A stretch of 64,000 bases of DNA from Myxococcales bacterium (GCA_016712525.1 JADJQX010000001.1:434001-498000); one strand, 5' to 3'; shown: positions 25,616 through 34,696, counted from the stretch's first letter. The notes: generated from the letters alone by a model not told the origin. Translations and numbers: made by a program.

Positions 25616-26752
25616 TCATGGCGACACCATCGCGTGCACGAGGCCGAGCATCACGAGCCCCACGACGAGGCCCGCCACGATCTCGAGCCAGAGCTCGCCG
25701 AGACGCACCGGGCGCGAGGGCAGGCCGGCCTTGAGCAGCGTGTCGTCCGAGAACGACGCGGACCCGGCCCCCGAAGGCATCGGAGCCGTGCGCCCTTTTC
25801 CCCCGGGCGGAGGCACCCGCACCTTGGTGACCGCCGGGATGGCCGCGCGGCCTCGCACCGCCTCGTTCGGCGCGCGGTAGCCCACCGCCGCGTCGAGCGC
25901 CTCACGAAAGGCCTTCGCGCTCGGGGGTCGCTTCTCGGGCTCACGCTCGAGCGCCTGAAGCACGAGCCTCGCCACGGGCTCCGGCACCCACGGCGCGAGC
26001 TTCGCGAGCGGCTTCGGCTTGTGTTTGACCTTCGCGCGCCCGACCTCGGTGGCCGTGGGCGCGTCGTACGGCATGCGCCCGGAGAGCATCTCGTAGAGCA
26101 CCCCGCCCACCGCGTAGAGATCCGCGCTGCCCGTCACGGGCTCGCCGAGGATTTGCTCGGGCGCGGCGTAGTGGATCGAACCGGCGAAGTCTTTCTCTTG
26201 CGTGCCGGCCTCGGCCACGAGCCCGAAGTCGATGAGCTTGAGCACGGGCTCTCCGTGCCTCGGCTGATGAAGAAAGATGTTCTCGGGCTTGATGTCGCGG
26301 TGGACGACAGGCGTGTCGTGCGTGTGCGCGACGTGGAGCGCGTCGAGGAGCTGGCGCGTGATCTCGTAGGCCTCGTCGGGCTCGACGCGGCCCCGTTTCT
26401 CGATGAGATCCGCGACGTTACGGCCGGTGAGGCGCTCCATCACCATGAAGGGCACGCCGAAGCCGTCGGTGTCGAAGTCTTGCACGCGCACGATGTGAGG
26501 GTGGTCGAGCTCGGCGAGCGCGCGCACCTCGGTCAAGAAGAGCTCCTTGGCCTTGGGGAACTTCGCCATCTCGGGCGCGAGCCTCTTGAGCACTCCCATG
26601 ATCTGCGGGGGCTTCACGACCTCGAAGACCTCGCCCATGCCGCCGCGACCGAGCTTGGCCACGATGAGGTACTTGGTGCCGAAGAGCACCTTGCCCACCT
26701 CGGGCGAGCGGATCTCCCGAGCCTCTTCTTGGGGGCCCCAGGGCTTCGTCAT
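25616..26752 (-). CDS. Membrane-anchored Ser/Thr protein kinase (Pkn type), second of a coupled pair
   Basis: 378 residues. Kinase domain ~25-290: Gly-loop LGRGGMGEV (34-42), ATP-binding Lys56 in GVLK, Glu75, catalytic HRDIKPEN (His151-Arg152-Asp153), DFG (175-177) and APE (197-199), all intact. The sequence before the Lys lacks the usual Ala (VLK in place of A-x-K). A Pro/Gly-rich linker leads to a C-terminal membrane segment LWLEIVAGLVVGLVMLGLVH; little follows it, so there is no extracytoplasmic sensor domain. Its ATG overlaps the stop of the upstream kinase (ATGA), indicating translational coupling. Substrate unknown. Confidence 0.9.
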   Translation of the reverse strand: MTKPWGPQEEAREIRSPEVGKVLFGTKYLIVAKLGRGGMGEVFEVVKPPQIMGVLKRLAPEMAKFPKAKELFLTEVRALAELDHPHIVRVQDFDTDGFGVPFMVMERLTGRNVADLIEKRGRVEPDEAYEITRQLLDALHVAHTHDTPVVHRDIKPENIFLHQPRHGEPVLKLIDFGLVAEAGTQEKDFAGSIHYAAPEQILGEPVTGSADLYAVGGVLYEMLSGRMPYDAPTATEVGRAKVKHKPKPLAKLAPWVPEPVARLVLQALEREPEKRPPSAKAFREALDAAVGYRAPNEAVRGRAAIPAVTKVRVPPPGGKGRTAPMPSGAGSASFSDDTLLKAGLPSRPVRLGELWLEIVAGLVVGLVMLGLVHAMVSP

Positions 26753-28452
26753 CTGTGCAACCTGAGGAAGGCGCCTACGACGCCGAGGATGACGAGCGCG
26801 ATGACGATGCCCACGACGACGGCCACGAGGGCGCGTCCTCCGCGGCCCTTCTCTTCGGTGGCGGCGGCGCGCGCGGCGGCGACCGCGTCGGCCGTCTCGC
26901 GGGGGTTCGAGCCGGGTCGAGCGGAACGAACGAGCGCCGAGGCGGCCGAGTGCCCCGCGTGACCGTGAGCCGAGCCCGCGACGGCGGGTGGAGGAGCGAC
27001 GCTGTCCCGGGAGAATGCGGCCTGCATGGGCAGCGTGCCGCTCTGCGTGCGCGGCGCCACCGAGTGCCCCGACTGGAGGGGCATCGTCTTGCTCGCGCCC
27101 TTCGCGAACGACGAGGGCCCCGTGGGCTCGGCCGTCGACGGGGTGGACGGGAGCATGCCCTCGACCACACGCGCGGTGTTCGGGGCCGGCATTCCCGACG
27201 ACGTGAGCGAGCGTGTGTGCGCCATGCGCAAAGCCGCGCGCTGGGCCATGGCCATGGCTTGAGCCGCGATGTCGAACTCGCCGCTTCCGGGTTTGACGGC
27301 GCTCTCGGGGGCGAGCTCCGTGTGCGCGAGCACGTTCACCGAGCTCTCGCTGAAGCCGCGGCCGAGACCCTCGAGGGACTGACCACGAACCGTGGGGGCG
27401 AGCGCACGACGCGCGGCCTCCATGATTTCCATGGGCGGGCCACCGGGCATGGTGTGCGAATCCAGATCCGCCGGGAGGAGCGGCGTCGCGTGGAGCGGAG
27501 AGATCGAGAGCAGCTCGGCGTTCGTGATCTCGTCGTCCCCGAGGCGCGATTGGGGTTGCGCTTGGGACTCGCGGCACTGGAGCAGCCGATCGGAGACCTG
27601 CCGCGCGGTGGGGCGCTGGGCCGGGTCGAGGGAGAGCATGTCGGCCACGAGGCTCGCGAGATCGTCGCTCACGCGCTTGGCGCGGCCGGTCTCGCTGAGC
27701 CGAGGAGCGGGGCGGGCGATGCGCTCGAGCGGGCTGTCGAAGTCCTCGTAGGGCTCGTGGCGCGAGAGCATTTGGTACGCGACGCAGCCGAGGGCGAAGA
27801 TGTCGAACTTGACCGTCGGGAGCTCGCCTTTGAGCTGCTCGGGCGCGGCGTATTTGGGAGTGCCGCAGAAGCCCTCGTGCACGTCGTCGGCGAGGAGCTT
27901 CATGACGCCGAAGTCGAGCAAGGTCGCGCGGATACCGGCCGACTCACGCCAGACGAGCACGTTGTCGGGTTTCACGTCACGGTGGACGATGCCGGCGGCG
28001 TGCACGGCCTCGAGCCCCGAGGCGAGCTGCATCAAGATGGGGAGCGCCACACGTGGCTCGAGAGGCGCGTGTTTGGCCAAAAACGCCGCGAGGCTGCGGC
28101 CCGCCACGAACTCCATGACGTAGAACGGGGTGCCGTCGGCGAGGCGGTCGGAAAGCAGCACGGGCACGACGCTCGGGTGGCGGAGCTTGGCGAGGCCGCG
28201 GCTCTCACGGATGAAGCGGTCGACCAGGTGGGGGCGCGCGTGCACGAGCTCGGGCCGGAGGAGCTTCATGACGCGGGTCACGCCGAGGTTTTGGTCCTCG
28301 ACCTCGTACACCTCGCCCATGGCGCCGAGCCCGAGGCACCGGGTGAGACGGAACGCCTGGTTGCCTGCGCGCAGAATCTCGCCCTTTTTGTACGAGGCCG
28401 TCACGAGGGAGGCGCTCGAAGGCTCGTTCTGACCGGCGGGGGACGGGGGCAT
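26749..28452 (-). CDS. Membrane-anchored Ser/Thr protein kinase (Pkn type), first of a coupled pair
   Basis: 567 residues. Kinase domain ~33-300 with Gly-loop LGLGAMGEV (40-48), Lys63 in VMK, HRDVKPDN (157-164), DFG (180-182) and AAPEQ. Both the invariant Lys and Asp are present. A ~220-residue Ala/Ser/Pro-rich linker is followed by a C-terminal membrane helix ALVAVVVGIVIALVILGVVG and a short basic tail, the same tail-anchored plan as its partner. The gene stop overlaps the next kinase start by three bases. A promoter for the locus should lie in 28453-28887, but no convincing -35/-10 is visible. Confidence 0.9.
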   Translation of the reverse strand: MPPSPAGQNEPSSASLVTASYKKGEILRAGNQAFRLTRCLGLGAMGEVYEVEDQNLGVTRVMKLLRPELVHARPHLVDRFIRESRGLAKLRHPSVVPVLLSDRLADGTPFYVMEFVAGRSLAAFLAKHAPLEPRVALPILMQLASGLEAVHAAGIVHRDVKPDNVLVWRESAGIRATLLDFGVMKLLADDVHEGFCGTPKYAAPEQLKGELPTVKFDIFALGCVAYQMLSRHEPYEDFDSPLERIARPAPRLSETGRAKRVSDDLASLVADMLSLDPAQRPTARQVSDRLLQCRESQAQPQSRLGDDEITNAELLSISPLHATPLLPADLDSHTMPGGPPMEIMEAARRALAPTVRGQSLEGLGRGFSESSVNVLAHTELAPESAVKPGSGEFDIAAQAMAMAQRAALRMAHTRSLTSSGMPAPNTARVVEGMLPSTPSTAEPTGPSSFAKGASKTMPLQSGHSVAPRTQSGTLPMQAAFSRDSVAPPPAVAGSAHGHAGHSAASALVRSARPGSNPRETADAVAAARAAATEEKGRGGRALVAVVVGIVIALVILGVVGAFLRLHR

Positions 28453-28635
28453 GAGGGCTCTTTGCGGCAGTCGCGGTGGGCGTTTCGGGCCCTGGTTCGG
28501 CTCGGGGGCGGGTTTCGTTTCGTGAAATCCACGCCGCGCGTACTCGGTGCGCCGCCCCTCCGTTTTTTTACGAAGCCCAGGCCCCGAACGCGAGGCGAAA
28601 GGTTGGGATTTGCCGGGAGGACTGGCCTGGTCCTG

Positions 28636-28746
28636 GGGGGGCAGGGCCCCATCGGAGGGCGTGGGCGCGGGGGCGTGCGGGGGGGAGCGGGGCGCGGGGG
28701 GTGGAATCCGGGGGGCCGGGGGCGGGTGGACCGGGGGGCGGGGGCT
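28636..28746 (+). other. G-rich stretch with G-quadruplex potential
   Basis: About 110 bp with at least ten runs of four to seven G on the plus strand (for example GGGGGGG near 28638, GGGGGGGAG near 28681, GGGGGGCGGGGG near 28735), separated by short loops. This fits the usual G-quadruplex pattern several times over. For the minus-strand kinase operon the G-rich strand is the template strand. Confidence 0.7.
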
Positions 28747-28758
28747 CTCGGTCCGCGC

Positions 28759-28857
28759 GACGTGATTTCAATGCCTTGGCGCCAACGTCGGTCGGTTCTT
28801 CCCGGGCTGCTGACCTGATTTCAGCTACTTGGCGTCAACGTCGGTCGGTCCCTCCGG
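28759..28857 (+). repeat. Two tandem copies of a ~47 bp dispersed repeat
   Basis: Copies at 28759-28805 and 28811-28857, offset 53 bp, share TGATTTCA, a CTTGGCG core, CAACGTCGGTCGGT and a CC-GGG end. A third, more diverged copy lies at 32435-32478. All three are in intergenic DNA and in the same orientation on the plus strand. Confidence 0.7.
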
Positions 28858-28887
28858 GCCTCTCGGTCGGTCCCAACGGGCCCCCGG

Positions 28888-29886
28888 TCAGGCGTGGCGG
28901 CGCGCGGAGGGAGGCGGGGCGACGGCGAACGCGAGCAACGCACAGGTCGCGAACCCGAAGGCGTTGGCCGACCCGTGGAGGAGGGCCATGGTCCCGTACG
29001 GGATGAAGCTCTGCCCTGCCCCTCGGCCCGCCGACCCGGTGAGCGCGAACGCCACGGCCAGCATCATCGACCCGAGCAGGGCGAGCCCCGCCACGAAGAA
29101 GAGCGGCGCCCCGAGCTTCCGCGCCCACCGCTCGGCCGGGGGAGCCTCGACGCGCTCGAACAGCCTGCGCAGCGCGAGCAGCCAGAGCAGCGCCGCGACC
29201 ACGAGCATCCCCACGCCCAAGAGCACGGCCGCCGGGCCCTCGAGGGCACGCGACACGGTGATGCCCGCGGCGACGAGCGGCACTCCCGCCATGACCACCG
29301 CGGCCGCCCCGCGGTACACGACCGAGGGGGCCCGCTCCGCATAGAGCGCTCGCCCCAAGAGGCCCACGACCACGCACGCCGCGAAGCCCGCGAAGTGAAA
29401 GTGCGCCGCCGTGTAGAGCACGATGGGCTCGAAGAAACCGAAGGGTGACATGCCCGCCCGCGACGCGAAGAGCCACGCCCCGCCCACGGGCAAGAGCAGG
29501 TGGCCAAGATCGATCGCGAGCTCGTCGAGTGGGAAAAACCCTCGTGCTCGCACACGAACGAGGCCTCGAGCCGCCACCGCCAAGGTCGCCGCGAGCCACA
29601 CGGCGGCGAGCGCGGCCGAGGTGCGCCCGGGCGGGAACGCGAACGCCACCATGCCAACGGGAGCGCAGAGCCCCACGACCCGCTGCACACGCTCGTACGC
29701 GAGGTCACCTTCGCCCCGCGTCGCCCGCAGCCCGAGCGGCACGACGACCGCGATCGCGAACGACACGATGAGCTCGCCGATGCCGACGAACGCCTGAGCT
29801 CCCACCAGGAAGAGCCACGCCCCGAACGTCAGGAACCCGAGCGCTGCGCGGAGCACGGTACGCGGGTGGGGAAGGGCGTCGCTCAC
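28888..29886 (-). CDS. YndJ-like integral membrane protein
   Basis: 332 residues with about ten hydrophobic segments spread through the whole length and no soluble domain. The IVLYTAAHFHFAGFAACVVVG segment (~165-185) with its His-x-His resembles the YndJ family of Bacillus and relatives. A second conserved-looking region near the end, IPYGTMALLHGSANAFGF, also carries a His. YndJ proteins have no established function; the paired His could bind metal or haem, which is speculation. ATG start at 29886, divergent from the lipoprotein gene at 30000 with 113 bp between them. Confidence 0.65.
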   Translation of the reverse strand: MSDALPHPRTVLRAALGFLTFGAWLFLVGAQAFVGIGELIVSFAIAVVVPLGLRATRGEGDLAYERVQRVVGLCAPVGMVAFAFPPGRTSAALAAVWLAATLAVAARGLVRVRARGFFPLDELAIDLGHLLLPVGGAWLFASRAGMSPFGFFEPIVLYTAAHFHFAGFAACVVVGLLGRALYAERAPSVVYRGAAAVVMAGVPLVAAGITVSRALEGPAAVLLGVGMLVVAALLWLLALRRLFERVEAPPAERWARKLGAPLFFVAGLALLGSMMLAVAFALTGSAGRGAGQSFIPYGTMALLHGSANAFGFATCALLAFAVAPPPSARRHA

Positions 29887-29999
29887 GCACGCAAACTTGC
29901 GCGTCGCGTCGGGCCAGACAACCGAAATCGTTCACGAACCGGCCACGTTGGCCCGTCGGTGGGGGAAGGTCCTCGGGCGCGGCGTGGTACCTTGGAGGG

Positions 30000-31190
30000 A
30001 TGCGTCCTTGCTTTCGTCCGGGCTACGGGCTCGCGCTCGTTCTCGCCTCGCTCGTGGCCTCGTCGCCCCTCGCCTGCTCGGCGCTCAAGACCGACTCTGG
30101 GCAGACCGACGCCTCGGTGGACGCGAGCGATCCCCCGAACGACGACGCCACCCCTCCCCTCGACGGCGGTTCGCTCGAGACGTCGACCCCCGACGCTCCG
30201 GCCGCGCCGACCACCTACGACGAGGCGCAGGCCCTGCTCCAGACGCTGCGAACGCCGGGGCCCGTGACGTCCCAAGGGTCTCGTGTAGTATGCACGGATT
30301 CGTACGTGGCGTGGCGAGACTCGGACGGCTCCGTGCACACGTGGTCGGGCCGAACGACGCTACGCCAAGACTACAGGTTCAAAGCGCCACGCCTCGTCGG
30401 GTTCGCGCCGTCGGACATGTACATCCCCGCCGACGCGCCCGACTTTTCGACGCTCGACGCCTACCTGACCGAGAACGGCGCGAAGCCGGGGAGCGCCGCC
30501 TACGCCACCTACCATTGGGCCACGAACGACGGGATCATTCGCCTGGATCAGTTCGTGAACGGCATCGACCAGAACGGCACACGGGTACGCTTTTGGGATC
30601 TGTCCCAAGGCTCGACACCGAGCGACATCGGCGGCGTTCTCGCCACCCGACAGCCTCCTCTCGCGTATGGCCTCGGCAAGATCGTGATCCCCGGAGGCAC
30701 GACGTTCCCCACGCCGCTCTACGTCGTGGACGTCACCACCAAGACGACCGACACGCTCACGTTCGACGCGGCCATCGCCATTCGAGAGGCCGCGGTGTCG
30801 GAGCTCGGGCTGCTGGTCTCGTACGCGAGGACGGGCCCTCAGTCGGCCCTCCGGCTCTACCGAAAATCGAACGGCATGCGCACCGAGGTGGGAGACGAGG
30901 TCGCCGTGCGCCCCGGGCTCTTCCCCGACTCACCGGTGGACGAGCACAAGCTCCTCAACCGGATCGCGGCGTACGAGGGGTGGGTGCTCTACGACTCGGC
31001 GTACGGGATCTTCGGCTTCCATTTGGACCGGGGGTTGCTCGTCGCGCTCCAGCTCGGCCAAGGGAAAAAGGCGTTTTTGGTCGACTCGATGTGCGTGATG
31101 AACAAGCTCGGGCTCCTTGCGTATCGGCTGAACGGCGACGCGACCGGGCAGGTGTTCACGGTGCCGCTCGCCCGCGTCTTGCCGCCCTGA
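30000..31190 (+). CDS. Putative lipoprotein of unknown function
   Basis: 396 residues. Signal peptide with lipobox SPLAC (~Cys26), followed by an Asp/Pro/Ser linker (DASVDASDPPNDDATPP). The rest is a beta-rich mature domain with repeated short strands, for example VCTDSYVAWRDSDGSVHTWS and a YVVDVTTKTTDTLTFD stretch, compatible with a beta-propeller-like fold, but no family is recognised. ATG at 30000. It is followed after 64 bp by another lipoprotein gene on the same strand. Likely outer-membrane or periplasmic. Confidence 0.65.
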   Translation: MRPCFRPGYGLALVLASLVASSPLACSALKTDSGQTDASVDASDPPNDDATPPLDGGSLETSTPDAPAAPTTYDEAQALLQTLRTPGPVTSQGSRVVCTDSYVAWRDSDGSVHTWSGRTTLRQDYRFKAPRLVGFAPSDMYIPADAPDFSTLDAYLTENGAKPGSAAYATYHWATNDGIIRLDQFVNGIDQNGTRVRFWDLSQGSTPSDIGGVLATRQPPLAYGLGKIVIPGGTTFPTPLYVVDVTTKTTDTLTFDAAIAIREAAVSELGLLVSYARTGPQSALRLYRKSNGMRTEVGDEVAVRPGLFPDSPVDEHKLLNRIAAYEGWVLYDSAYGIFGFHLDRGLLVALQLGQGKKAFLVDSMCVMNKLGLLAYRLNGDATGQVFTVPLARVLPP

Positions 31191-31254
31191 TGCCGCACGC
31201 CACGACCGGCACCGGCGCGCGCGCACCGGCCGCGCGTGCTACGCCTCGAGAGAG

Positions 31255-32157
31255 ATGATCTTCAAGGCCGCCCCTCACGTCGTCGCCCTCACCGTCGCCC
31301 TCGCCGCGTGCTCGAGCGACGTGGAGCCCATCTCGCCCCTCCCGGCCCCGAGCCCCACCGGGACCTCCACGACCCCGCCAGGCACCGACGGGGGACCTAC
31401 GCTCCCCACCGACGGCGGCGCGCTCCCGACGGACGGCGCGACCCCCCAGGGCGACGGCGGCCAACCTTCGACCGGCCCCGAGAAGCCTGCGTGCAAGTAC
31501 CAGGCGCACAAAACCGGGCTCTCGTCGCTGCGCCAGGCGGGCGGCCTCGCGTTCTCGGTGTACGCGCCTCCGCGCTACGACAAGAACGTGGGCCACACGA
31601 TGGTGGTGCTCATGCACGGCCAAGACTCGACCGGCGTCCCCGAGCTCGAGGCACTCTGGAAGCCCATCGCGGACGCCGAGGGCCTCGTGCTCGTCGCGCC
31701 CCAGGGCTCGCGCCCCCCGACCGCAGGTGCCACCGGCGGCAACTGGGCGCAGGCCGACTTGCCCAAGGTGCTGTCGGTCATGAGCGAGGTCGACGACTGC
31801 TACAACGTGCTCACGAAGAAGCACATCCTCTGGGGTTTCTCGGCCGGGACGTTCTACGGGTACCTCTTGGGGCTCTCGTCCGCGGGGCGTTTCTCGGGGC
31901 TCGCGATGGGCGGGGCGAACACGTCGTTCGCGCGGCAGAACGGCGTCGGCCCCGCGCAGGCCTCGTGGAAGATCCCGGTGAGCCACGTGCACGGCGCGCA
32001 GGACCAGAACCCCATCTCGCTCACCTACCAGGACCGCACCGACTTTCAGAACCGCGGGCACGTCTTCACCCTGCGCGAGCACGCGGGCGGCCACAGCATC
32101 ACCCCGGCCCAGGTGCGCACGCAGTTCGACGACCTCAAGGCCTCCGTCTCGCCCTGA
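31255..32157 (+). CDS. Secreted alpha/beta-hydrolase (polyhydroxybutyrate-depolymerase-like esterase) lipoprotein
   Basis: 300 residues. Lipobox LAAC (~Cys19), a Pro/Thr/Gly-rich linker to ~80, then the hydrolase domain: TMVVLMHGQDSTG (oxyanion region), LVLVAPQGSR, and the nucleophile elbow GFSAG with Ser196. A late EHAGGHSITPAQV supplies a plausible catalytic His. This resembles the feruloyl esterase/PHB depolymerase group of secreted esterases. The substrate is not predictable. ATG at 31255. The 118 bp after it lead to the tRNA gene. Confidence 0.75.
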   Translation: MIFKAAPHVVALTVALAACSSDVEPISPLPAPSPTGTSTTPPGTDGGPTLPTDGGALPTDGATPQGDGGQPSTGPEKPACKYQAHKTGLSSLRQAGGLAFSVYAPPRYDKNVGHTMVVLMHGQDSTGVPELEALWKPIADAEGLVLVAPQGSRPPTAGATGGNWAQADLPKVLSVMSEVDDCYNVLTKKHILWGFSAGTFYGYLLGLSSAGRFSGLAMGGANTSFARQNGVGPAQASWKIPVSHVHGAQDQNPISLTYQDRTDFQNRGHVFTLREHAGGHSITPAQVRTQFDDLKASVSP

Positions 32158-32275
32158 CGCGCGCCACCCGAGCCTCGGAGAGCCCACGTTTCGCCCGGAT
32201 TTCCCGGAGCACGGGGCAAACCCGAGGGAAGGGCTTGCGCCGGGGCGAGAGGGCGACTAAACCGACGCGGACCTT

Positions 32276-32367
<92 letters not shown>

Positions 32368-32369
32368 CG

Positions 32370-32408
32370 AGCTCTCCGTGAAGGTGTCCCCTACCGGAGA
32401 GCTTTTTT
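32370..32408 (+). terminator. Rho-independent terminator after tRNA-Ser
   Basis: Perfect 9-bp stem AGCTCTCCG (32370-32378) / CGGAGAGCT (32395-32403) with a 16-base loop, followed by a run of six T (32403-32408). It begins three bases after the tRNA CCA end. Confidence 0.9.
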
Positions 32409-32434
32409 GCGTTCGGTGGTCCGCCGAAATAGGG

Positions 32435-32478
32435 CGTGGTTTCGCTGCCTTGGCGCGACCGTCGGTCGGTTTTCCACA
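32435..32478 (+). repeat. Third copy of the ~47 bp dispersed repeat
   Basis: Shares GTGGTTTC, the core TGCCTTGGCG and CGTCGGTCGGTT with the tandem pair at 28759-28857, with several substitutions. It lies between the tRNA terminator and the PPOX-fold gene. Confidence 0.6.
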
Positions 32479-32500
32479 GGGTGGGCCGGGCGCGCCAGGG

Positions 32501-32953
32501 TCAGGTGAACGCGCCGCGGTATGCCTCGCCCGGGACGAAGCTCATGACGCCGAAGCCCTCGACGTACCGCGCACGGTCCACCGCGAGGACCCAGGGCGCG
32601 AAGTCTCCGAAGGTCGCGTAGCGCGCGGCCTCCGGGTGCCGCGCGACGAAGGCCTCGACGAGCGCGGCGGACACCTCGGCCGGCGCAGGCTGGAATCGCC
32701 CCACGAGCGTGACCCGCGGCGACGCGAGCGGCTCGGGGCCCATCGCGGCGACGAGGAGCGAGGCGCGAGGATCGCGCGCGAGGTTCTTCGTGTGCTCGGC
32801 GAGCCGCGACACGAAGACGAAGGGCTCCCCCGCCGAAGTCAGCGCGTACCCCACGAGCGAGCCGAAGGGTGCGCCATCGTCGGCCAACGTCGCGAGGGTC
32901 GCGAGCCTCGCGGCCTCGACGAGCGCACGGACCTTCGCCGCGTGCGCGCTCAC
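32501..32953 (-). CDS. Pyridoxamine 5'-phosphate oxidase-fold (HugZ-like) protein
   Basis: 150 residues from a GTG at 32953 with GGAGGGG four bases upstream. The split-barrel FMN-binding fold is suggested by ARLATLATLADDGAPFGSLVGYAL at the N-terminus, FVFVSRLAEHTKNLARDPRASLLV and the ending VDRARYVEGFGVMSF, which is close to the HugZ/haem-utilisation PPOX group. Members bind FMN, F420 or haem; which one here is not clear. The GTG overlaps the TGA of the upstream gene (GTGA), so translation is coupled. Confidence 0.8.
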   Translation of the reverse strand: MSAHAAKVRALVEAARLATLATLADDGAPFGSLVGYALTSAGEPFVFVSRLAEHTKNLARDPRASLLVAAMGPEPLASPRVTLVGRFQPAPAEVSAALVEAFVARHPEAARYATFGDFAPWVLAVDRARYVEGFGVMSFVPGEAYRGAFT

Positions 32954-33369
32954 GACCCCTCCTTGGTGAAGGTGAGCGGGATCTGGAGGCGCATGGTCGA
33001 CGCCGCGCCGTCGTGGAAGGGGCGCGCCTTGAAGACACGCGACATGCACTTCACCGCGTCGTCGTCGATGCCGGTCCTCCGCCCCTCGAGCACGCGGGTC
33101 GCGCGGCCGTCTTGGGCGATTTCGAGCACGATCGTGACGTGCCCCTCGATCGGCGACGAGTCCCGGAGGCCCTTGCGATAACAGGCCCAGAGCTCGTTCC
33201 GCCGCGCGTCGATCGACTCGTGCACGAGCTTCTCAAGATCGGCCTGCGCGTCGTGCGACGACACCGGGATCGTGTCCGGGGGCGAAGGCCGCGGCTCGGC
33301 GACGGGCGCCACCGAGGGACCACAGCCCGCGATCCCGAGAGCCACGAAGACGATGACTTTCGCGTCCAC
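32950..33369 (-). CDS. AgmX/PglI C-terminal-like lipoprotein
   Basis: 139 residues, GTG start at 33369. Short signal region with lipobox-like IAGC, a Pro-rich linker, then a TonB-C-like domain: LWACYRKGLRDSSPIEGHVTIVLEIAQDGRATRV and a Cys in AVKCMSRVFKARPF. This Trp/Cys-containing pattern is seen in AgmX/PglI proteins of myxobacteria, where it is linked to gliding-motility or envelope complexes. No good Shine-Dalgarno is seen. Divergent from the aldolase gene with 69 bp between starts. Confidence 0.65.
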   Translation of the reverse strand: MDAKVIVFVALGIAGCGPSVAPVAEPRPSPPDTIPVSSHDAQADLEKLVHESIDARRNELWACYRKGLRDSSPIEGHVTIVLEIAQDGRATRVLEGRRTGIDDDAVKCMSRVFKARPFHDGAASTMRLQIPLTFTKEGS

Positions 33370-33438
33370 GGAGAGAGTTTTACGCGCTCTCCGGCCGAGC
33401 AGCTACCCGAACGGCGCGTCCTTGGGCACCATGGGCGC

Positions 33439-34692
33439 GTGCCGCCCCTCGACGAAGCCTCCCCGCGCGAGCTCCCCGAGCGCACCTACGCGCGCTTCGC
33501 TCACGCGCTCGAGGGTGTGGCGCGGCCCTACGCGTTCATCGACGAGGACGCGCTCGATCGAAACATCGATCTTTTGCTCGGGGTCGCCACCGCGCACGGA
33601 AAGCCGCTCCGTGTCGCCACCAAGTCGATCCGCTGCCCCGACGTCCTCGTGCGCATCCGCGCACGCGCCGCCGAGCGTTTGCTCCCGGCCGTGACGTTCA
33701 TGACCTACACGGCCCGGGAGACCGCGCTCCTCGCGGGCCTCGGGCTCGACCACTTCCTCCTCGCGTACCCCGTGGCGAGCCGCGCCGACGCCGACGTGCT
33801 CGCGGGCCTCGCCAAAAAGGGCACTCGCGTCTCGGTCGTGGTCGACGATCCGCATCACCTCGCCGTGCTCTCGGCCGCCGCCGAGCACGCGGGGGCCACC
33901 CTGGACGTGATCGTCGAGGTCGACATGGCCTACCGCCCCGTGGGCAGCGCCGTGCACCTCGGCGTCCGAAGGAGCCCCCTCCGCACCATCTCCGACGTGC
34001 TCGCGTTCGTGTCGCGCATCGAGCGCACGCGGCACCTCGGCTTCGCCGGAATCATGGGCTACGAAGCGCAAATCGCGGGCGTCGGCGACGCGATCGAGAA
34101 CGACCGCGCGCGCTCGACCGTCGTCCGCGCGCTCCGCTCCCTCTCCCGCCGCGACGTAGAAACCACCCGCAAGTCCCTCGTCGATGCGCTCGTCTCGCGA
34201 GGGAGCCCGCCGCGCATCGTGAACGGCGGAGGCACCGGCAACCTCGCGTGGTGCGCGCGCGAGCCCACCCTCACCGAGACCACCGCCGGCTCCGGTTTTC
34301 TATGCGGTCATCTCTTCGATCGGTACCGCGACCTCAAGCCCGAGCCGTGCGCGTACTTCGCGCTCGACGTCGTCCGGCACCCGGCACCCGGGATCGTCAC
34401 GTGTGCAGGAGGAGGCTTCGTCGCCTCGGGCCCCGCCGGCGACGATCGCCTGCCCATCCCCGCGCTCCCGCGAGGCCTCTCGCTCCTCCCCCTCGAGGGC
34501 GCGGGAGAGGTACAGACGCCCCTGCGCGCGCCGCGAGGCGGAGAGCCGCGCATCGGTTCTCCCGTGTTTTTTCGCCACGCCAAAGCCGGCGAGCTCGCCG
34601 AGCACTTCACCGAGTACGGGCTCGTGTCGGGGCGCACCCTCACCGGCTCTGCAAAAACCTACCGCGGCCTCGGCCACACGTTCCTAGGGTGA
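33439..34692 (+). CDS. PLP-dependent D-threonine aldolase / alanine-racemase-like enzyme
   Basis: 417 residues from a GTG at 33439; the frame is open further upstream but that region lies antisense to the neighbouring gene. The fold-type III signature is AFIDEDALDRNIDLLL followed by RVATKSIRCPD, where Lys62 is the expected PLP lysine. IVEVDMAYRPVGS, LGFAGIMGYEAQIAG and VNGGGTGNL are typical of the D-threonine aldolase / D-serine dehydratase-like group. Such enzymes cleave or deaminate beta-hydroxy D-amino acids. The M19 dipeptidase starts 4 bp after its stop. Confidence 0.8.
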   Translation: MPPLDEASPRELPERTYARFAHALEGVARPYAFIDEDALDRNIDLLLGVATAHGKPLRVATKSIRCPDVLVRIRARAAERLLPAVTFMTYTARETALLAGLGLDHFLLAYPVASRADADVLAGLAKKGTRVSVVVDDPHHLAVLSAAAEHAGATLDVIVEVDMAYRPVGSAVHLGVRRSPLRTISDVLAFVSRIERTRHLGFAGIMGYEAQIAGVGDAIENDRARSTVVRALRSLSRRDVETTRKSLVDALVSRGSPPRIVNGGGTGNLAWCAREPTLTETTAGSGFLCGHLFDRYRDLKPEPCAYFALDVVRHPAPGIVTCAGGGFVASGPAGDDRLPIPALPRGLSLLPLEGAGEVQTPLRAPRGGEPRIGSPVFFRHAKAGELAEHFTEYGLVSGRTLTGSAKTYRGLGHTFLG

Positions 34693-34696
34693 AACC

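Larger units (their letters stand above)
28453..28887. other. Intergenic region upstream of the kinase pair
   Basis: 435 bp with no supported gene. From the kinase side it contains ~150 bp of ordinary sequence, then a very G-rich stretch (28636-28746) and two tandem copies of a ~47 bp repeat (28759-28857). It separates the kinase start (28452) from the end of the YndJ-like gene (28888), both on the minus strand, so it should hold the kinase promoter. Confidence 0.6.
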
